Positions 1-10,616 are shown, numbered from the stretch's first letter. The stretch: DNA of 64,000 bases from Sorghum bicolor (GCF_000003195.3 NC_012871.2:15694293-15758292); one strand, 5' to 3'. The notes: generated by a model not told the origin, from the letters alone. Numbers and translations: made by a program.

Positions 1-857
1 GAGGCAGCAATGTACTCAACTTCATAGCTAGAAAGAGCCACCACCTTCTGCTTGATGGAGTGCCAACTGACCAAGCAGCTGCCGAGGAAGAACAGTGACC
101 CACTCGTGCTCTTGCTCGTGTCAACGTCGCCGGCGAGGTCACTGTCGGTGTAGCTGACGAAGCGGGCGCTTCGCGGAGCCTTGGTGTAGTGGAGGTCGTA
201 GTCTAGCGTGCCGGCGAGGTAGCGCAGGATCCGCTTGACCGCCCCTTGATGCTCGACAGTTGGCCGCTTTATGAACCGGCTCACATAGCCGATGGCGTAG
301 GCCAGGTCAGGGCGTGTGTGCACCAGGTAGCGCAAGCTCCCGATGAGGCGCCGGTAGTGAGTGGGGTCGACCGGAGTAGCCGTGCTGTTCTTGCTGAGTC
401 GAAGACGTTCCTCCGTGGGAGTGTTGGCAGGATTGTAGCCATCCATGCCTCCCAGCTCAAGAATCCTCTTGGCATAGTGAGTTTGCCGTAGAGTGATCCT
501 GGTGGCATCCTGGTGCACCTCGACGCCAGGGTAGAAGCTGAGTGCGCCGAGGTTGCTCATGTCGAAGATTTGCTTCATTTGAGCTTTGAACGCCTCCACT
601 TCATCTTTCTCGGTGCGGGTGATGATCAGGTCGTCGATGTAGACGCCGACAAGCAGGACAGTGCGCTCACTGCCCCGCCTGTACATCGCCGCTTCGTGAG
701 CGCTCTGCTGGAAGCCTAATGCCTTCAAGGTGTTGTCCATATTTGCGTTCCACGCGCGCGGGGCTTGCCGTAGGCCGTAGAGAGCTTTGTGCAGCCTGTA
801 GACCTTCCCTTCTTCGGCGACGGCGTAGCCTGGCGGCTACTGCACGTACACCTCCTA
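1..857 (-). pseudogene. copia 1 reverse transcriptase/RNase H, C-terminal half
   Basis: The minus-strand translation shows the copia RT core with the catalytic YIDD box (codons near 632-646; most families have YVDD), the conserved stretch around LYGLRQAPRAW near 755-790, and RNase H with the YTDSDLAGD and SKSTSG motifs near 100-170. It continues the RT begun in 3389-3600, from which it is separated by the nested element. The window edge cuts it inside RNase H. Substitutions and the interruption make it non-functional. Confidence 0.85.
853..857. repeat. target-site duplication, left copy, of the nested LTR element
   Basis: The five bases TCCTA lie before the left LTR and TCCTC (3389-3393) follow the right LTR. 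They differ by one base. Removing the element and one copy restores the continuous copia RT reading frame, so this is the insertion footprint. Confidence 0.75.
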
Positions 858-1264
858 TGTGGGGGTATAAACCCCTATACCCTCATGGGCCTATATGGGC
901 CGCACCATCAGGGGTGGCTCGGTCCACAGGATGAAGACGTGCGGCGCACGACTGGTCGGCGTGCACCGCAAGGCTACAAGATATTGTACCAAATAGGATA
1001 CTTTGCTTGTAACTCTGTCCCTTCAGGATATATAAGGAGGGGCAGGGGTCCCCTAGAGGACAGATCATACTGACATTATCTCAACACAATTCAATACAAT
1101 CAGACGCAGGACGTAGATATTACGCCCACACGGCAGCCGAACCTGGATAAAAACCTTGTCCGTGTCTTGCGTCACCATCAAGTTCGTAGCTTGCGCACCG
1201 TCTACCGATAAACTACTACCGTGGGTATACCCCAAGGTAGACTGCCAACTAGCTTTCGTCGACA
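858..1264 (+). repeat. 5' LTR of the nested non-autonomous element
   Basis: 407 bp, TG...CA ends. It matches 2982-3388 almost base for base. It contains a TATA-like GGATATATAAGGAGG near 1026-1040, a plausible core promoter for the genomic RNA. Confidence 0.9.
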
Positions 1265-1265
1265 G

Positions 1266-1283
1266 TGGCGCGCCAGGTAGGGG
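1266..1283 (+). other. primer-binding site
   Basis: TGGCGCGCCAGGTAGGGG begins two bases after the LTR end, the normal place for a tRNA 3'-end complement starting with TGG. I do not assign the tRNA. Confidence 0.75.
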
Positions 1284-2148
1284 TTGTGCGTACAGCTTCC
1301 CAAACGAACAAGATGGCCATCATCCCCGACTTCGCGGCCATGGCGGGCGACTTCACGTTCACCGTCAGCTTCAACAGCTTCACCGCCATGACTACGGAGG
1401 AGGCGTAGATCCGATCTGCGTCAATCACTTCTTCATCGACGTCGGTCGCGACTCCAACCACGCTGGCTACGACTCCGACTATTCCAGCAACGTTTCTGAC
1501 CACGCCGACAACGCGTCACCTGCTTCCCTGCTACAAAGGGAGGCAGATCGACAACACCGACCTGCTTGGGCCATCGACCAAATTGTTTGGCCTACTTGCT
1601 CTGACCACCAGTCGCAATAATAATCGCTGCGAAGAACGGCGCTATGAGAACAGCGACCACTGTCACAACAAGTCAAAAAGCTCGAGGGCCAAACAATTTT
1701 GTCACCACCGACCAGACTTTCGTCCAAAGATAAGTACACTTCTAATATTTATTTATTTTTGGCATAATATTTTTTATTATCCTTCAAAACAACTTTTTGG
1801 TTAGCCGACTAGTTTTTTCTCCTACACGAGTTTTCCAGAGCCGGTACTGTCTCCGACTCCTCCCTACACGTGCATGAGATCCGCCCTCTACGTTCCGGGT
1901 GGTCGGCAGTAGCTCTCTAGCGAGGCTGACAATCCCACGCGTGTCTAGGTTCCGCACCTCATGCTGATTGTTGGCTAGACCAGAGCTGGTACAAGCTCTA
2001 GGATGAATTAACTACTCGTGCTAATTTGATAATAAAAAATCTAAAACTTGTCTCAGTGCTGATTTTTTATCTAAAGTTTATCTATACATCATGTACTACC
2101 TATTCTCTATATTTATTTTTCAGGAGTTTGACCCAGTCGACAAGCTAC

Positions 2149-2468
2149 GCTCGGGGACTCGTCGACTATTCCCTACGCTGTGCCCGGGAACTGCTCCGAC
2201 CACCGAGCACGTTTACGTTCCCAACCACGCTCGGGGACTTGTCGACTACTCTCTATGCTGTGCTTGAAGACTGTGTCGACCACCGAGCACGTTTACGTTC
2301 CCAACCACGCTTGGGGACTTGTCCACCAGTCCCTACGCCGTGCTCGGGGATTGTACCGACCACCGAGCACGTCTATATTCTCAACCGTGCTCGGGGACTC
2401 GTTAATCACTCCCTTCACTGTGCTCGGGGCTTGCTTCGATCACTCTCCAACCACAGCTTGAGGACTGT
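2149..2468 (+). repeat. 80 bp tandem repeat, about four units, in the non-autonomous element
   Basis: The phrase GCTCGGGGACT, or a variant, begins at 2149, 2229, 2309 and 2389, exactly 80 bp apart. Between copies the spacer around CGACCACCGAGCACG is also conserved. A last degenerate unit ends near 2468. The GCTCGGGGACT phrase recurs singly near 2562, 2672 and just before the 3' LTR (2968-2979). Nothing suggests a coding role. Confidence 0.9.
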
Positions 2469-2981
2469 TCTTCTCAGTTACATATGAATTGGACTCATAC
2501 AACTGAGGGGTAATTTTATTTTTTAGACCTTGCTAGAAGGCTCATACTTCGCCTTCCAGCAAGCTCGGGGACTACATCGTTACGATGCATCTGGCGATGT
2601 ATCTCAGTTTTAGAATTTCTATGAAGACTTTTTTGACCTTGGCACCACGTGCCTATGTCACCTACTACCAGGCTCGGGGACTAAGTGGGCACACTTCACC
2701 TTGCGGTGAATATGCTTGCTTTTTTGAGGTCTATACTTTTCAGAAAAGTAAAGTGGGTACACTTCACCAGAAAAGAAATCTTTTTTAATTAAGAGCACCA
2801 TGCATTCTTCGAACAACCTGCTTCTTCGATGTCAATGTTGATCAACTGTCTTTTGAGTTGGTTAAAATACCGTTGCAACTGTTTGGGCGACTTTCCTGCT
2901 TATTGAAGATGTCAAGGCTCACCGGTCGAAGAAGCTCAAGACGGCGTGTTACATCACAATACATGGTGCTCGGGGACTAGC

Positions 2982-3388
2982 TGTGGGGGTATAAACCCGT
3001 ATACCCTCATGGGCTTATATGGGCCGCACCATCAGGGGTGGCTCAGCCCACAGGATGAAGACGTGCGGCGCACGACTGGTCGGCGTGCACCGCAAAGCTA
3101 CAAGATATTGTACCAAATAGGATACTTTGCTTGTAACTCTGTCCCTTCAGGATATATAAGGAGGGGCAGGGGTCCCCTAGAGGACAGATCATACTGACAT
3201 TATCTCAACACAATTCAATACAATCAGACGCAGGACGTAGGTATTACGCCCACACGGCGGCCGAACCTGGATAAAAACCTTGTCCGTGTCTTGCGTCACC
3301 ATCAAGTTCGTAGCTTGCGCACTGTCTACCGATAAACTACTACCGTGGGTATACCCCAAGGTAGACTGCCGACTAGCTTTCGTCGACA
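2982..3388 (+). repeat. 3' LTR of the nested non-autonomous element
   Basis: 407 bp copy of 858-1264 with a handful of substitutions. It is preceded by GCTCGGGGACTAGC, which sits where a polypurine tract would be but is not a clean purine run. Confidence 0.9.
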
Positions 3389-4715
3389 TCCTCCTTGAGG
3401 TCGCCGTTGAGAAATGCGGACTTAATGTCCATGTGATGGACGCGCCACTCTTCTTGAGCCGCCAGCGTGAGGACTCGAACAGACTTCATGCGCGCCATCG
3501 GAGCGAACGCATCGTCGTAGTCGATCCCATCCTGCTGACGAAGTCGTGCGCCACGAGCCTGGCCTTGTGCTTGATCACCGCGCCCAGCTCGTTCTTCTTG
3601 GGCCACTTCAGAGAGATGGGGCGGTGGCCAACAGGGAGATTGACCAGCTCCCAGGTGCGGTTCTGCTCCACCGACGCGAGCTCTTGCTCCATTGCAGGGC
3701 GCCAGGCGGGGTTATCCTTGGCCTGTGCGTAGCTGGCCGGCTCTCTGGCATTCGTCAGATGAACCTCGGCGAAGAGGCGTGGAGGTGGCTCCGACGTGGG
3801 CGCAGACCCAATGAGGTTGCCGACGGCGCGGTACCGCAATGGCTCGTCGTCGCGGTACGCGTCGAGGCGGTCTTCATCGTCGTCAAGTGGAGTGGCGAAC
3901 TCCACATGATTGCCATCCTCTGCTTCAGCCGGTGACGGAGTTGGCGATGCAGGGGAAGCAGAACCAGCGGAGGCGGGTGGAGTAGGTGCAGGCGGAGTCG
4001 AGGACTGCAGCACATGCGTAGGTGATGACGACCCCAGAGCAGAGGACGCTAGCGAGACGGCCGCACTCTGCTCAGGCTCCCCCGGAGCTGGAGGTGACGG
4101 CGATGCGGCGCCGCCCATCGACGGTGAGGCGCTTTGCGCTCCCTCTTCACCTCCCGTTGTCCAGTACTCGACGGTGAAGTCGTTGCTTGCCGCCGTCGAA
4201 CTCCCTGCAGCCGGGGATGACCAATCCCAGCCGCGACTTTCATCAAACACCACATCACGGCTTACCTTGACCCGCTGCGTGGCCGGATCAAGAATCCGGT
4301 AGGCCTTCGCCCCTTCTGCGTAGCCGATGAAGATGCCTGACTTGCCGCGATCATCAAGCTTGCGTAGCTGGCCCAAGTCCTTGACATAGGTGACGCAGCC
4401 GAAGACCTTGAGGTGGCTCATCGACGGCGCACGCCCGTGCCAGGCCTCGTACGGAGTCTTGCCCAGCAAGCTCTTGGTCGGCGATCGGTTGAGCAGATGC
4501 ACCGCCGTCACGACCGCTTCTCCCCAGTACTTGGTCGGCATCCTCCTCTGCTTCAACAGCGCGCGGGCGGTGGCAACAACAGTTTGATTGCGGCGCTCGA
4601 CCACACCGTTCTGCTGCGGCGAGTGAGGCGCACTGAAGTGGCGTCGAACACCTTCGTCGACGCAGTAGTCCGCGAGCTCGGTGACGGTGAACTCCCCGCC
4701 GTTGTCGGTGTGCAA
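3389..4715 (-). pseudogene. copia 1 integrase C-terminal part and RT N-terminal part
   Basis: On the minus strand, starting near 4715, the frame carries the second and third catalytic residues of the integrase DDE triad (TDNGGEF, then QQNGVVERRNQT). A proline/serine-rich linker follows, then the start of RT with the KHKARLVA block near 3560-3580. A frameshift near 3540-3560 moves the remainder (IDYDDAFAPMARMKS, then MDIKSAFLNGDL) to another frame, which ends where the nested element inserted. The gene would copy RNA and integrate cDNA; here it is broken. Confidence 0.85.
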
Positions 4716-5530
4716 AACCTTCAGCGCGTGGCCGCTCTACTTCTCTGCTTCCGCCTTGAGCAGCTTCACGGCGTCAACAACAGCGTCCTTGGTGGGCAGG
4801 AGGGCGACTCACATGTAGCGCGAGGCGTCATCAACCATCAGGAGGAAGTACCGGCGCCCGCTAGGGGTCGCTGGCGTCACCGGGTCGCACAGGTCGGCAT
4901 GGACCAGCTCCAATGGATCCTCAGCGTGGTACTGCGCCTGTTGCGGGAACGGTCGCCAGCGCTGCTTGGTGACGACGCAGGTGTCGCAGACCTGCTCCGC
5001 GTGCTTGATGACGGGGAGGCCACGCGCCATGGAATGTTGGCCGAGCTGGTGTAGCGCTTCGAAGTTGAGATGGCCGATCCGCTCGTGCCAGAGCCAGTCG
5101 TCGTTGTCCTTCCTTGTCGCGAGGCAGACCGGCTGCGCGGCGTCGAGATGAAGCACGTAGAGGCGGCTGGGCCCGCGGTTCACCTTGACCAGGAGGTGCC
5201 CGCGTGGATCCCAGATGCGCAGCACACCATGGTTGATCTCCACCTTGGACCCGCCTTCATCGAGCTAGCCCAAGCTCATGATGGAGTTGCGTAGCGCCAG
5301 GATGAAGTAGACGCCTTGCAAGACACGATGTTCACCGTTCTTCACCTGGAGCACGATGGAGCCGACGCCTTGAATCTCCACTCTTGACGCGTCACCGAAC
5401 CGCACCGAGCCGCGCACAGTCGTGTCGAGGTCGGAGAACAACTCGCGACGGCCGGTCATGTGGTGGGTGGCGCCGCTGTCGAGGTACCAGCCGTTGAGCA
5501 TGTCTTCATTGTCGTTGTTCAGGAACGCGT
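4716..5530 (-). pseudogene. copia 1 protease, GAG-pre-integrase and integrase N-terminal part
   Basis: The minus strand shows an aspartic protease with an intact WYLDSGATHHMTG active site (near 5445-5490). A GAG-pre-integrase zinc-binding region follows (WHERIGHLN, then CDTCVVTKQ, 4960-5100), then the first integrase aspartate in HADLCDPV near 4880-4905 and VDDASRYM at 4809-4840. Stops near 5265 and just below 4809 break the frame. Confidence 0.85.
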
Positions 5531-6512
5531 GTGCTCTGGCTCGCTGATGTGGACGAAAGCCTTGGAGCAAAATCCACGGTCCGCATCCTCCGTGAGCATG
5601 AGCTTGCCGCCGACGGACACAGGCTTGTGCGCAGGCTCGTCGTCGAGATCGTCCACCGTCTTCATCCTCCTGATAACCTCCTCGATGGTGAGGTCCTGGA
5701 AGTCGAGTAGCGTCTCGATCGCGATCTTGAGTTGGGCGTACTTCTTGGGCGTAGCTCGAAGAAGCTTCTCCACCGCTCGCTCCTCGTCGAGGTTCCTCTC
5801 GCCGTGGAGGATCATCTGCTGCTTCAGCGTGGTGCAGCGTGGCGCGGCGGACGTGGTCGACGCCGATACGTGTCGCGGCAATGGAGTCCCACGCCTCTTT
5901 TGTGGAGGGCTTGTCCGCGAGCGACACCTGCATCTCCGGCGGAACTCCGGCGATGATAGCCTCCAACGCACGCCGATCGTCGTGGTACGGGAGGTTGCCG
6001 TACTCAACGGCGTCCCAGAGTTGGCGCGCCTACATCTTGAGTCGCATGAGCGTGCTCTATTCGTGGTAGTTGGACTTCGTCAGTTGCGGCCACGGGGTCC
6101 CTGCGGCGCCGTCCTTGTACACCGTCTGGATCGCCAGCGACCCGTGACGGCCTCCGCGTCCGCGACGGCGAGGAGGCAACGGGGATTGAGCCCGGCGATG
6201 CCTCTCTGGGCTCCGCGACGGGTTCCCGCGGTACGGATCAGGGCTCCTCCACCCATGCGCGCGCAGCTCCCAGTCCATCTCCGCACGGAGAGCCGCGGCC
6301 GTGGCAGCCACCTCCTGAGCTGCTGCTGCTGCTGCTGCCTGCCGCGCCGCCTGCGCAGGCAGTGCGGCTGCGGCCTCTGCTGCTGCCAAGCGCCTGGCGC
6401 GATTGGCCCCTGGGTTCACCACGGCGCCAGCCTCTGGGTAGGCGTCCACGGCGACGCCGGCGGCGGCTGCAGCAGCAGCTGCTGCTCTGGCTCTCTGGCT
6501 TGAGGTAGACAT
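5531..6512 (-). pseudogene. copia 1 gag
   Basis: The frame starts at an ATG complementary to 6510-6512 with an alanine-rich N-terminus. It runs into a UBN2/copia-type Gag region (LTKSNYHE, then DDRRALEAIIAGVP, then EERAVEKLLRATPKKYAQLK). Two stops near 6020-6060 sit where a tryptophan and a glutamine codon are expected and look like C-to-T products. A frameshift near 5870 moves the second half to another frame. Gag would form the virus-like particle. I see no clear CCHC knuckle in the decayed C-terminus. Confidence 0.8.
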
Positions 6513-6539
6513 GGCCCCTAGGCTCTCTCACCCTGGCTC

Positions 6540-6550
6540 TCGATACCAAT
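6540..6550 (-). other. primer-binding site of copia 1
   Basis: On the minus strand TTGGTATCGAGAGCC directly follows the LTR. It resembles the initiator-methionine tRNA complement TGGTATCAGAGC usual in plant copia elements, with one change. Confidence 0.75.
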
Positions 6551-6855
6551 TGTTGGCATGAACTAATTGCAAATCTTAATCTGAACTGCCTGAGGGCAGC
6601 TTGGCCAGAGGCCGTTTGGATTGAATTGAATGCAACAAGAACTCACACAGATACAAGGGAGAGGGGGCTGCTGCATATATAGCCTAGAGGGCAGACAACA
6701 CCCCCAACATGTCCCTGACAACTTCTAACTGCCTAAAGCAAAACTGTCTAACAGCAACTTGGCTCACAAGGCACCATGTTCAGCTTGGTTGCCAAGGAAC
6801 CTATTAGGTAAAGTAAAACACAATTACAACAAAGTAAATGGTAACTAGGCTAACA
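6551..6855 (-). repeat. 5' LTR of copia 1
   Basis: The inner edge is firm: TGTTGGCA at 6551 beside the primer-binding site. The outer edge CTAACA at 6850-6855 is inferred from the inverted termini and from LINE coding sequence resuming at about 6862. A minus-strand TATA box (TATATATG, complement of 6674-6682) sits in the middle. Confidence 0.7.
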
Positions 6856-6861
6856 CTAGGC

Positions 6862-8078
6862 TAACCTTGTCACTACCCCTATTGAATTCGGAGGACTTGG
6901 AATTCATAATTTGGAGCTTCTGGGCTGGGCACTTAGAATCCATTGGTTGTGGGCGCAAAAGACTCAAGGCCACGGGCTGGCCTCCCAATCCAAGCCCCAC
7001 AAAATGCCCAGGCTCTTTTTAATGTTTCTGTGGATGCCATAGTTGGCAATGGGGAGAAAATTATGTTTTGGACTGATCGCTGGTTAGATGGCAATATCAT
7101 GGCAGAGGTGGCTCCCAACCTGTTGGACAGTCTCGAAGCGAACTGCCAAGAGGCGAACTGTAGCCCAAGCTCTCCAAAATAGAAGATGGGTCAGCTCTTA
7201 CAGTACAAGTTTGGGTTGAATATCTTCAAGTTTGGGACTTGGTGGAAGGTACAGTCTTGCAACAAGATGTACCTGACCAGTTTAAGTGGAAATTGACCCC
7301 GTCAGGCTCATACAGCAGCAAGTCCGCTTATTCTGCCTCTTTGTCGGAATGATCAAGTTCAGTCCTTGGAGAAGAATTTGGAAGACTTGGGCTCACCTGC
7401 GTTGCAAAATTCTTCATTTGGTTGGTGGCTCATAACCAGTGTTGGACGGCCGACGGCTTAGCAAAACGGGGTATGCCACACCCGGAGGTCTGCTCCCTTT
7501 GTGATCAGGCTGAGGAAACGATCAGTGATAATGCTCAAAAAAAAAAACGATCAGTGATCTTTTGGTTGGCTGTGTGTTTGCTCGCCAAGTCTAGGTTTCG
7601 ATCTCTCTTGGGCATAGTACAATTAGCACCTGATCTTTCAGTGGGTCATTTCTCTGGATGGTGGAGAAAAGTTGTCAAAGCTGTACCAAAAGAAGCGCAT
7701 AAGGACCTCAACTCCTTAATAATCTTGGTGGCATGGGAGATCTGGAAGCACTGCAATGATCGCGCGTTTGAGAATTCATGGCTGAGTCTTCAGGTGGTGC
7801 TGAGGGCTGTGAGCATGGAGGGAGGTCTCTGGTGTTCAGCAGGGGCTTCGAAGCTCCAAGAGCTCATGCCCAGGTTGCTGGCCCTTGGTGCTTAGGCCCT
7901 TTGGTCGCTGGTTGTTTCTCTCGTTCTTTGTGACTAGTATCTAGATTAGTTCATGAGGTGTGGTGTGTGTGTTTGTTCTTTGTACTCGGGTTTGGGTCCT
8001 TCTGGACTCGTGTACTGTTTTTTTTTCTACCTTAATGAAATGACACACAGCTCTCTTGTGTAGTTCGAGAAAAATAAC
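6862..8078 (+). mobile_element. L1-type LINE, 3' end with zf-RVT domain
   Basis: Decayed plus-strand coding sequence shows blocks typical of plant L1 reverse transcriptases. GGLGIHNLELL (6888-6925) and GNGEKIMFWTDRWLDG (7050-7095) precede a zf-RVT zinc-binding region with WLVAHNQCWTADGL, CSLCDQ and CVFARQVWF (7410-7600). A short 3' UTR ends in the plant LINE signature TTAATGAAATGACAC near 8032 with an A-rich end. Frameshifts near 7180, 7350-7420 and 7530 kill it. Its 5' part is either absent or left of the copia element. Confidence 0.82.
7516..7558 (+). repeat. micro-retroinsertion: 14 bp duplication around an A-tailed 15 bp insert
   Basis: AAACGATCAGTGAT occurs at 7516-7529 and again at 7545-7558. 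Between them lies AATGCTC followed by an A run. A long target duplication plus a poly(A) end is the hallmark of target-primed reverse transcription. Removing the insert and one repeat restores the LINE zf-RVT frame, so the insert came later. Confidence 0.75.
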
Positions 8079-8645
8079 AAATCTTTATTTGAGCTCCTCC
8101 ATTGTTTTACCACCTATGGAAAAGATCATGAACATCTTTGGGACGTTGTAAGCCTAAAACCAAGTAAACAGCATGCTAAAGGAATTTAGCATAAATTCAA
8201 TCAAAGAAGAGGTGATGAATTGTTTCATTCATGTAACAGAGCATACACAACTTGCTGCATTCCAGTTTATTATTGCTCGCTAGCATCTCCTAATCAGAGA
8301 TTCTGTAAGGAATATGTTTAGCAGAGTTTAAGGCCAAATTGATTTTGAAATTCTGAGACATGTTTTGCTTCCTTTGAAAGGGAAATTGGTCTATAATGGT
8401 AATGCTGCTAATGCAAAAAATCTTCTAAACTTATTCAAATTGATGAACAATCTAAAATGCATATTTTCAACAGAATATATGGATTGGATTTCACAAATAG
8501 TAATGAGATAGAATGCACGGGCAGTTTAATAAAAAGGGTTCCCATGTAAAAGCACTTTACTCTAAAAGAGATTTCATTGAGAAGTCATTATTATTTTCTT
8601 GTGAATTTATGATCTGATTGGTCCAATATTTATTAACAATTACAG
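8079..8645. other. no confident feature; probable intron sequence of the decarboxylase gene
   Basis: AT-rich DNA without a coding frame or an obvious repeat. If the decarboxylase gene continues left of the LINE, this is intron. It ends with a usable splice acceptor (TTACAG at 8640-8645). Confidence 0.4.
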
Positions 8646-10104
8646 GCTTCTGAAGCAAATTCTGTCTTTGATTTCAAAGACTGGCAAATTCCACTTGGGC
8701 GACGTTTTAGGTGAAACCCACACTAGACAACTCGATCTATTACCATTTTTCATATGCATTATTAGTTCCTTATGTTCCATCTCATTGTTTCAATATCTTT
8801 CTAGAAATTGGAATGCAACCATGCTTCCATTTATTTGGTTACATAATGAGTAACAAGGGGGTTTTTTTTTCTGCTGCCTATACCATTGATTGAATTTATA
8901 TGCCAGACTGCAGTGGAATTGTCATAAATAAATTGCACTCCTTTTGGTTAGAAATAAGTGATGCTTAGATGTTGTCTTGACTCAGTCGTCCAAATGTTGA
9001 CTTACAAAATACATTTTGTATATTGGGTTTGAATGTTTGAAAGTGATGTGAGTAGATTTGTCTTGAATAGTTTCATAAAATCATATATATTTTACACACA
9101 TATTAAAATAAAAGTAGTAGTCGGCACCCTCAAAACATCACTTCTTTGTGATCAGAGATAGTAATACCTCTGATAGGTCATTTTTTTTATTTAGAACTTA
9201 GAAGTCCTTCAGCCATGCACAATCAATTTGCACCTTTATGGAGCATTTCCAATCAATAATTTTAGTCAATCAAAAATAAATTTCTTCATATTTTATTTAG
9301 TTTATAAGTTGTTTCTTAATAATCTTTTCCCTTCCCATAGCATCCAAAATATGTCACAAATCATATGTTTTTTTTTATGCTGCTTAGCCCATCATATATT
9401 TCTATCCTTAATGCAGTGTTTCTGACTCCCTACAATTCTTTCAGATACTATATATTGTGTCAAATTGTATAAATTTCTCTTACCAATTGGTGCTTCCATT
9501 TCAGATCACTTAAGTTATGGATGGTCTTGAGGCTTTATGGCGTGGAGAACCTTCAAAGCTACATCAGAAAGCATATAGAGTTAGCCAAAGAGTTCGAACA
9601 ACTTGTGATCTCTGATTCAAGATTCGAGGTAAAATGAATAAGAAACCAGCTAACTTCTTTTTGGTACTAGTAAACTCATCAGAAATCACAATTTATTTTA
9701 TTCTCTACCATAACTTGATCTATGTCCAATTCATTATAACAATTCAGGTCGTGACTCCAAGGACCTTTTCACTTGTTTGTTTCCGCCTTGTGCCCCTGGC
9801 GTCTGACCAAGATAACGGTCGCAAATTAAACTATGACCTAATGGATGCTGCTAATTCAAGTGGGAAGATCTTCATATCACATACGGTGGGTCTCTAGGAA
9901 ATCCTTCTGTACTGTTTGTACTCACAAAATGTTTTATCCACTGATAGTGCTTTGGTTTCTCCCTACTTCATTGAACAGGTTCTTTCTGGCAAGTTTGTCT
10001 TACGATTTGCAGTAGGAGCACCGCTTACAGAGGGGCAACACATCTTTTCTGCTTGGAAGATTCTACAAGATTTGGCCACCAAACAGCTATTGGAAAGTTC
10101 ATAG
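8646..10104 (+). CDS. aromatic L-amino-acid (tyrosine-type) decarboxylase, last four exons
   Basis: Exons 8646-8710, 9505-9628, 9748-9885 and 9979-10104 join in phase through GT-AG introns to give 150 C-terminal residues ending LLESS and a TAG stop. The residues match the C-terminal domain of plant tyrosine/tryptophan decarboxylases: [39 protein letters not shown] and [14 protein letters not shown]. These cytosolic PLP enzymes convert tyrosine or tryptophan to tyramine or tryptamine and CO2. The full protein is about 500 residues; the PLP-lysine part is missing from the window. No stop or frameshift breaks these exons. Either the gene is a 3' fragment, or the LINE and copia insertions sit inside an intron and the 5' exons lie to the left. 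Substrate cannot be told from this part. Confidence 0.82.
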
Positions 10105-10264
10105 ATTAATTAGAAAAATTGTACAGATTAGTACTTATTTTCCTCTGTGACTGACTTCCAAGCATACTACGCGCGCCTACATATGTTTGTTGCCCGAACA
10201 TGCGTGCTGCACTTGTTTGGAAGCAGATTTGGAGGTCTTCATTCATTGTTATGAAATGCAACAC

Positions 10265-10314
10265 AATCTGTTGCAATAGCTTTTTTTTTTTTGAGAGGAA
10301 TCTGTTGCAATAGC
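10265..10314 (-). repeat. micro-retroinsertion: 16 bp duplication around a poly(T) 18 bp insert
   Basis: AATCTGTTGCAATAGC occurs at 10265-10280 and 10299-10314, flanking a T run plus GAGAGG. Read on the minus strand this is a short 3' end with a poly(A) tail between long target duplications, as left by an extremely 5'-truncated LINE or SINE. It lies in the 3' flank of the decarboxylase. Confidence 0.75.
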
Positions 10315-10484
10315 TAAAGGGCCAAACATGATGATGGGCCAAATTTGTTCACGGAGCAGTGTTGGGCTCCAGATCCGGCACAACGCTCAGCATTCACAGA
10401 GATTACTGGACAGCTTCGCTCCATGTCAGCTGCTGTAGCAAATCAGGCGAAGGCAACCAAATAAGATACACCTTTTGACGTCGT

Positions 10485-10616
10485 TATACTCCGTTTCAAA
10501 TTGTGTCGCTCTGGTTTTTTTTATAGGTACATAGTTTTTCTTATGCATACTATGTGTAAATACATATGAAAACTATCAAATATAAAAAAACCCAAAACAA
10601 CTTATAATTTGAAATT
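10485..10616. mobile_element. Stowaway-type MITE, degenerate
   Basis: About 130 bp of inverted-repeat sequence. The left arm starts TACTCCGTTTCAAATTGT and the right arm ends ACAACTTATAATTTGAAAT, with a hairpin around TACATAG/CTATGTG. This matches the familiar grass Stowaway pattern (TA target, ends CTCCGTTCCAAATT). The ends are eroded. Confidence 0.7.

Larger units (their letters stand above)
858..3388 (+). mobile_element. non-autonomous LTR retrotransposon (2.5 kb), nested in copia 1
   Basis: Two near-identical 407 bp LTRs (858-1264 and 2982-3388) start TGTGGGGGTATAAACCC and end CGACA. A primer-binding site follows the left LTR and a 5 bp target duplication flanks the whole. The 1.7 kb interior has no recognisable Gag, protease, RT or integrase domain; its open frames are short and low-complexity. 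It therefore resembles a LARD/TRIM-like passenger that must borrow proteins from an autonomous relative. The small number of LTR differences suggests a fairly recent insertion. Confidence 0.88.
1..6855 (-). mobile_element. Ty1/copia retrotransposon 1, 3' end beyond the left edge
   Basis: Read on the minus strand the order is 5' LTR (6551-6855), primer-binding site, gag, protease, GAG-pre-integrase, integrase, reverse transcriptase and RNase H. Protease and integrase before RT defines Ty1/copia. The 3' LTR lies left of position 1. The element is split at 857/3389 by a nested non-autonomous LTR element and carries many stops and frameshifts, so it is dead. It appears to have inserted into the LINE that resumes near 6860, because LINE coding sequence begins directly beyond the LTR edge. 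Confidence 0.9.

Noticed and set aside
1156..1620. Open frame across the LTR and leader of the nested non-autonomous element
   Set aside because: It starts inside the LTR and crosses the primer-binding site; no domain, so not a gene.
2026..2487. Open frames with repeated ARGL-type residues
   Set aside because: They are translations of the 80 bp tandem repeat; two frames are open at once, as expected of a repeat without stops.
3910..5054. Plus-strand open frames over the copia 1 integrase
   Set aside because: Shadows of GC-rich minus-strand coding sequence; no domain of their own.
5460..6503. A 347-codon plus-strand frame opposite copia 1 gag
   Set aside because: Lies exactly opposite gag and owes its length to GC-rich codons; contains poly-Cys and Arg runs and no domain.
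8079..8645. Search for upstream decarboxylase exons, including the PLP-lysine exon
   Set aside because: No frame with the expected motifs; only the acceptor at 8645 is supported.
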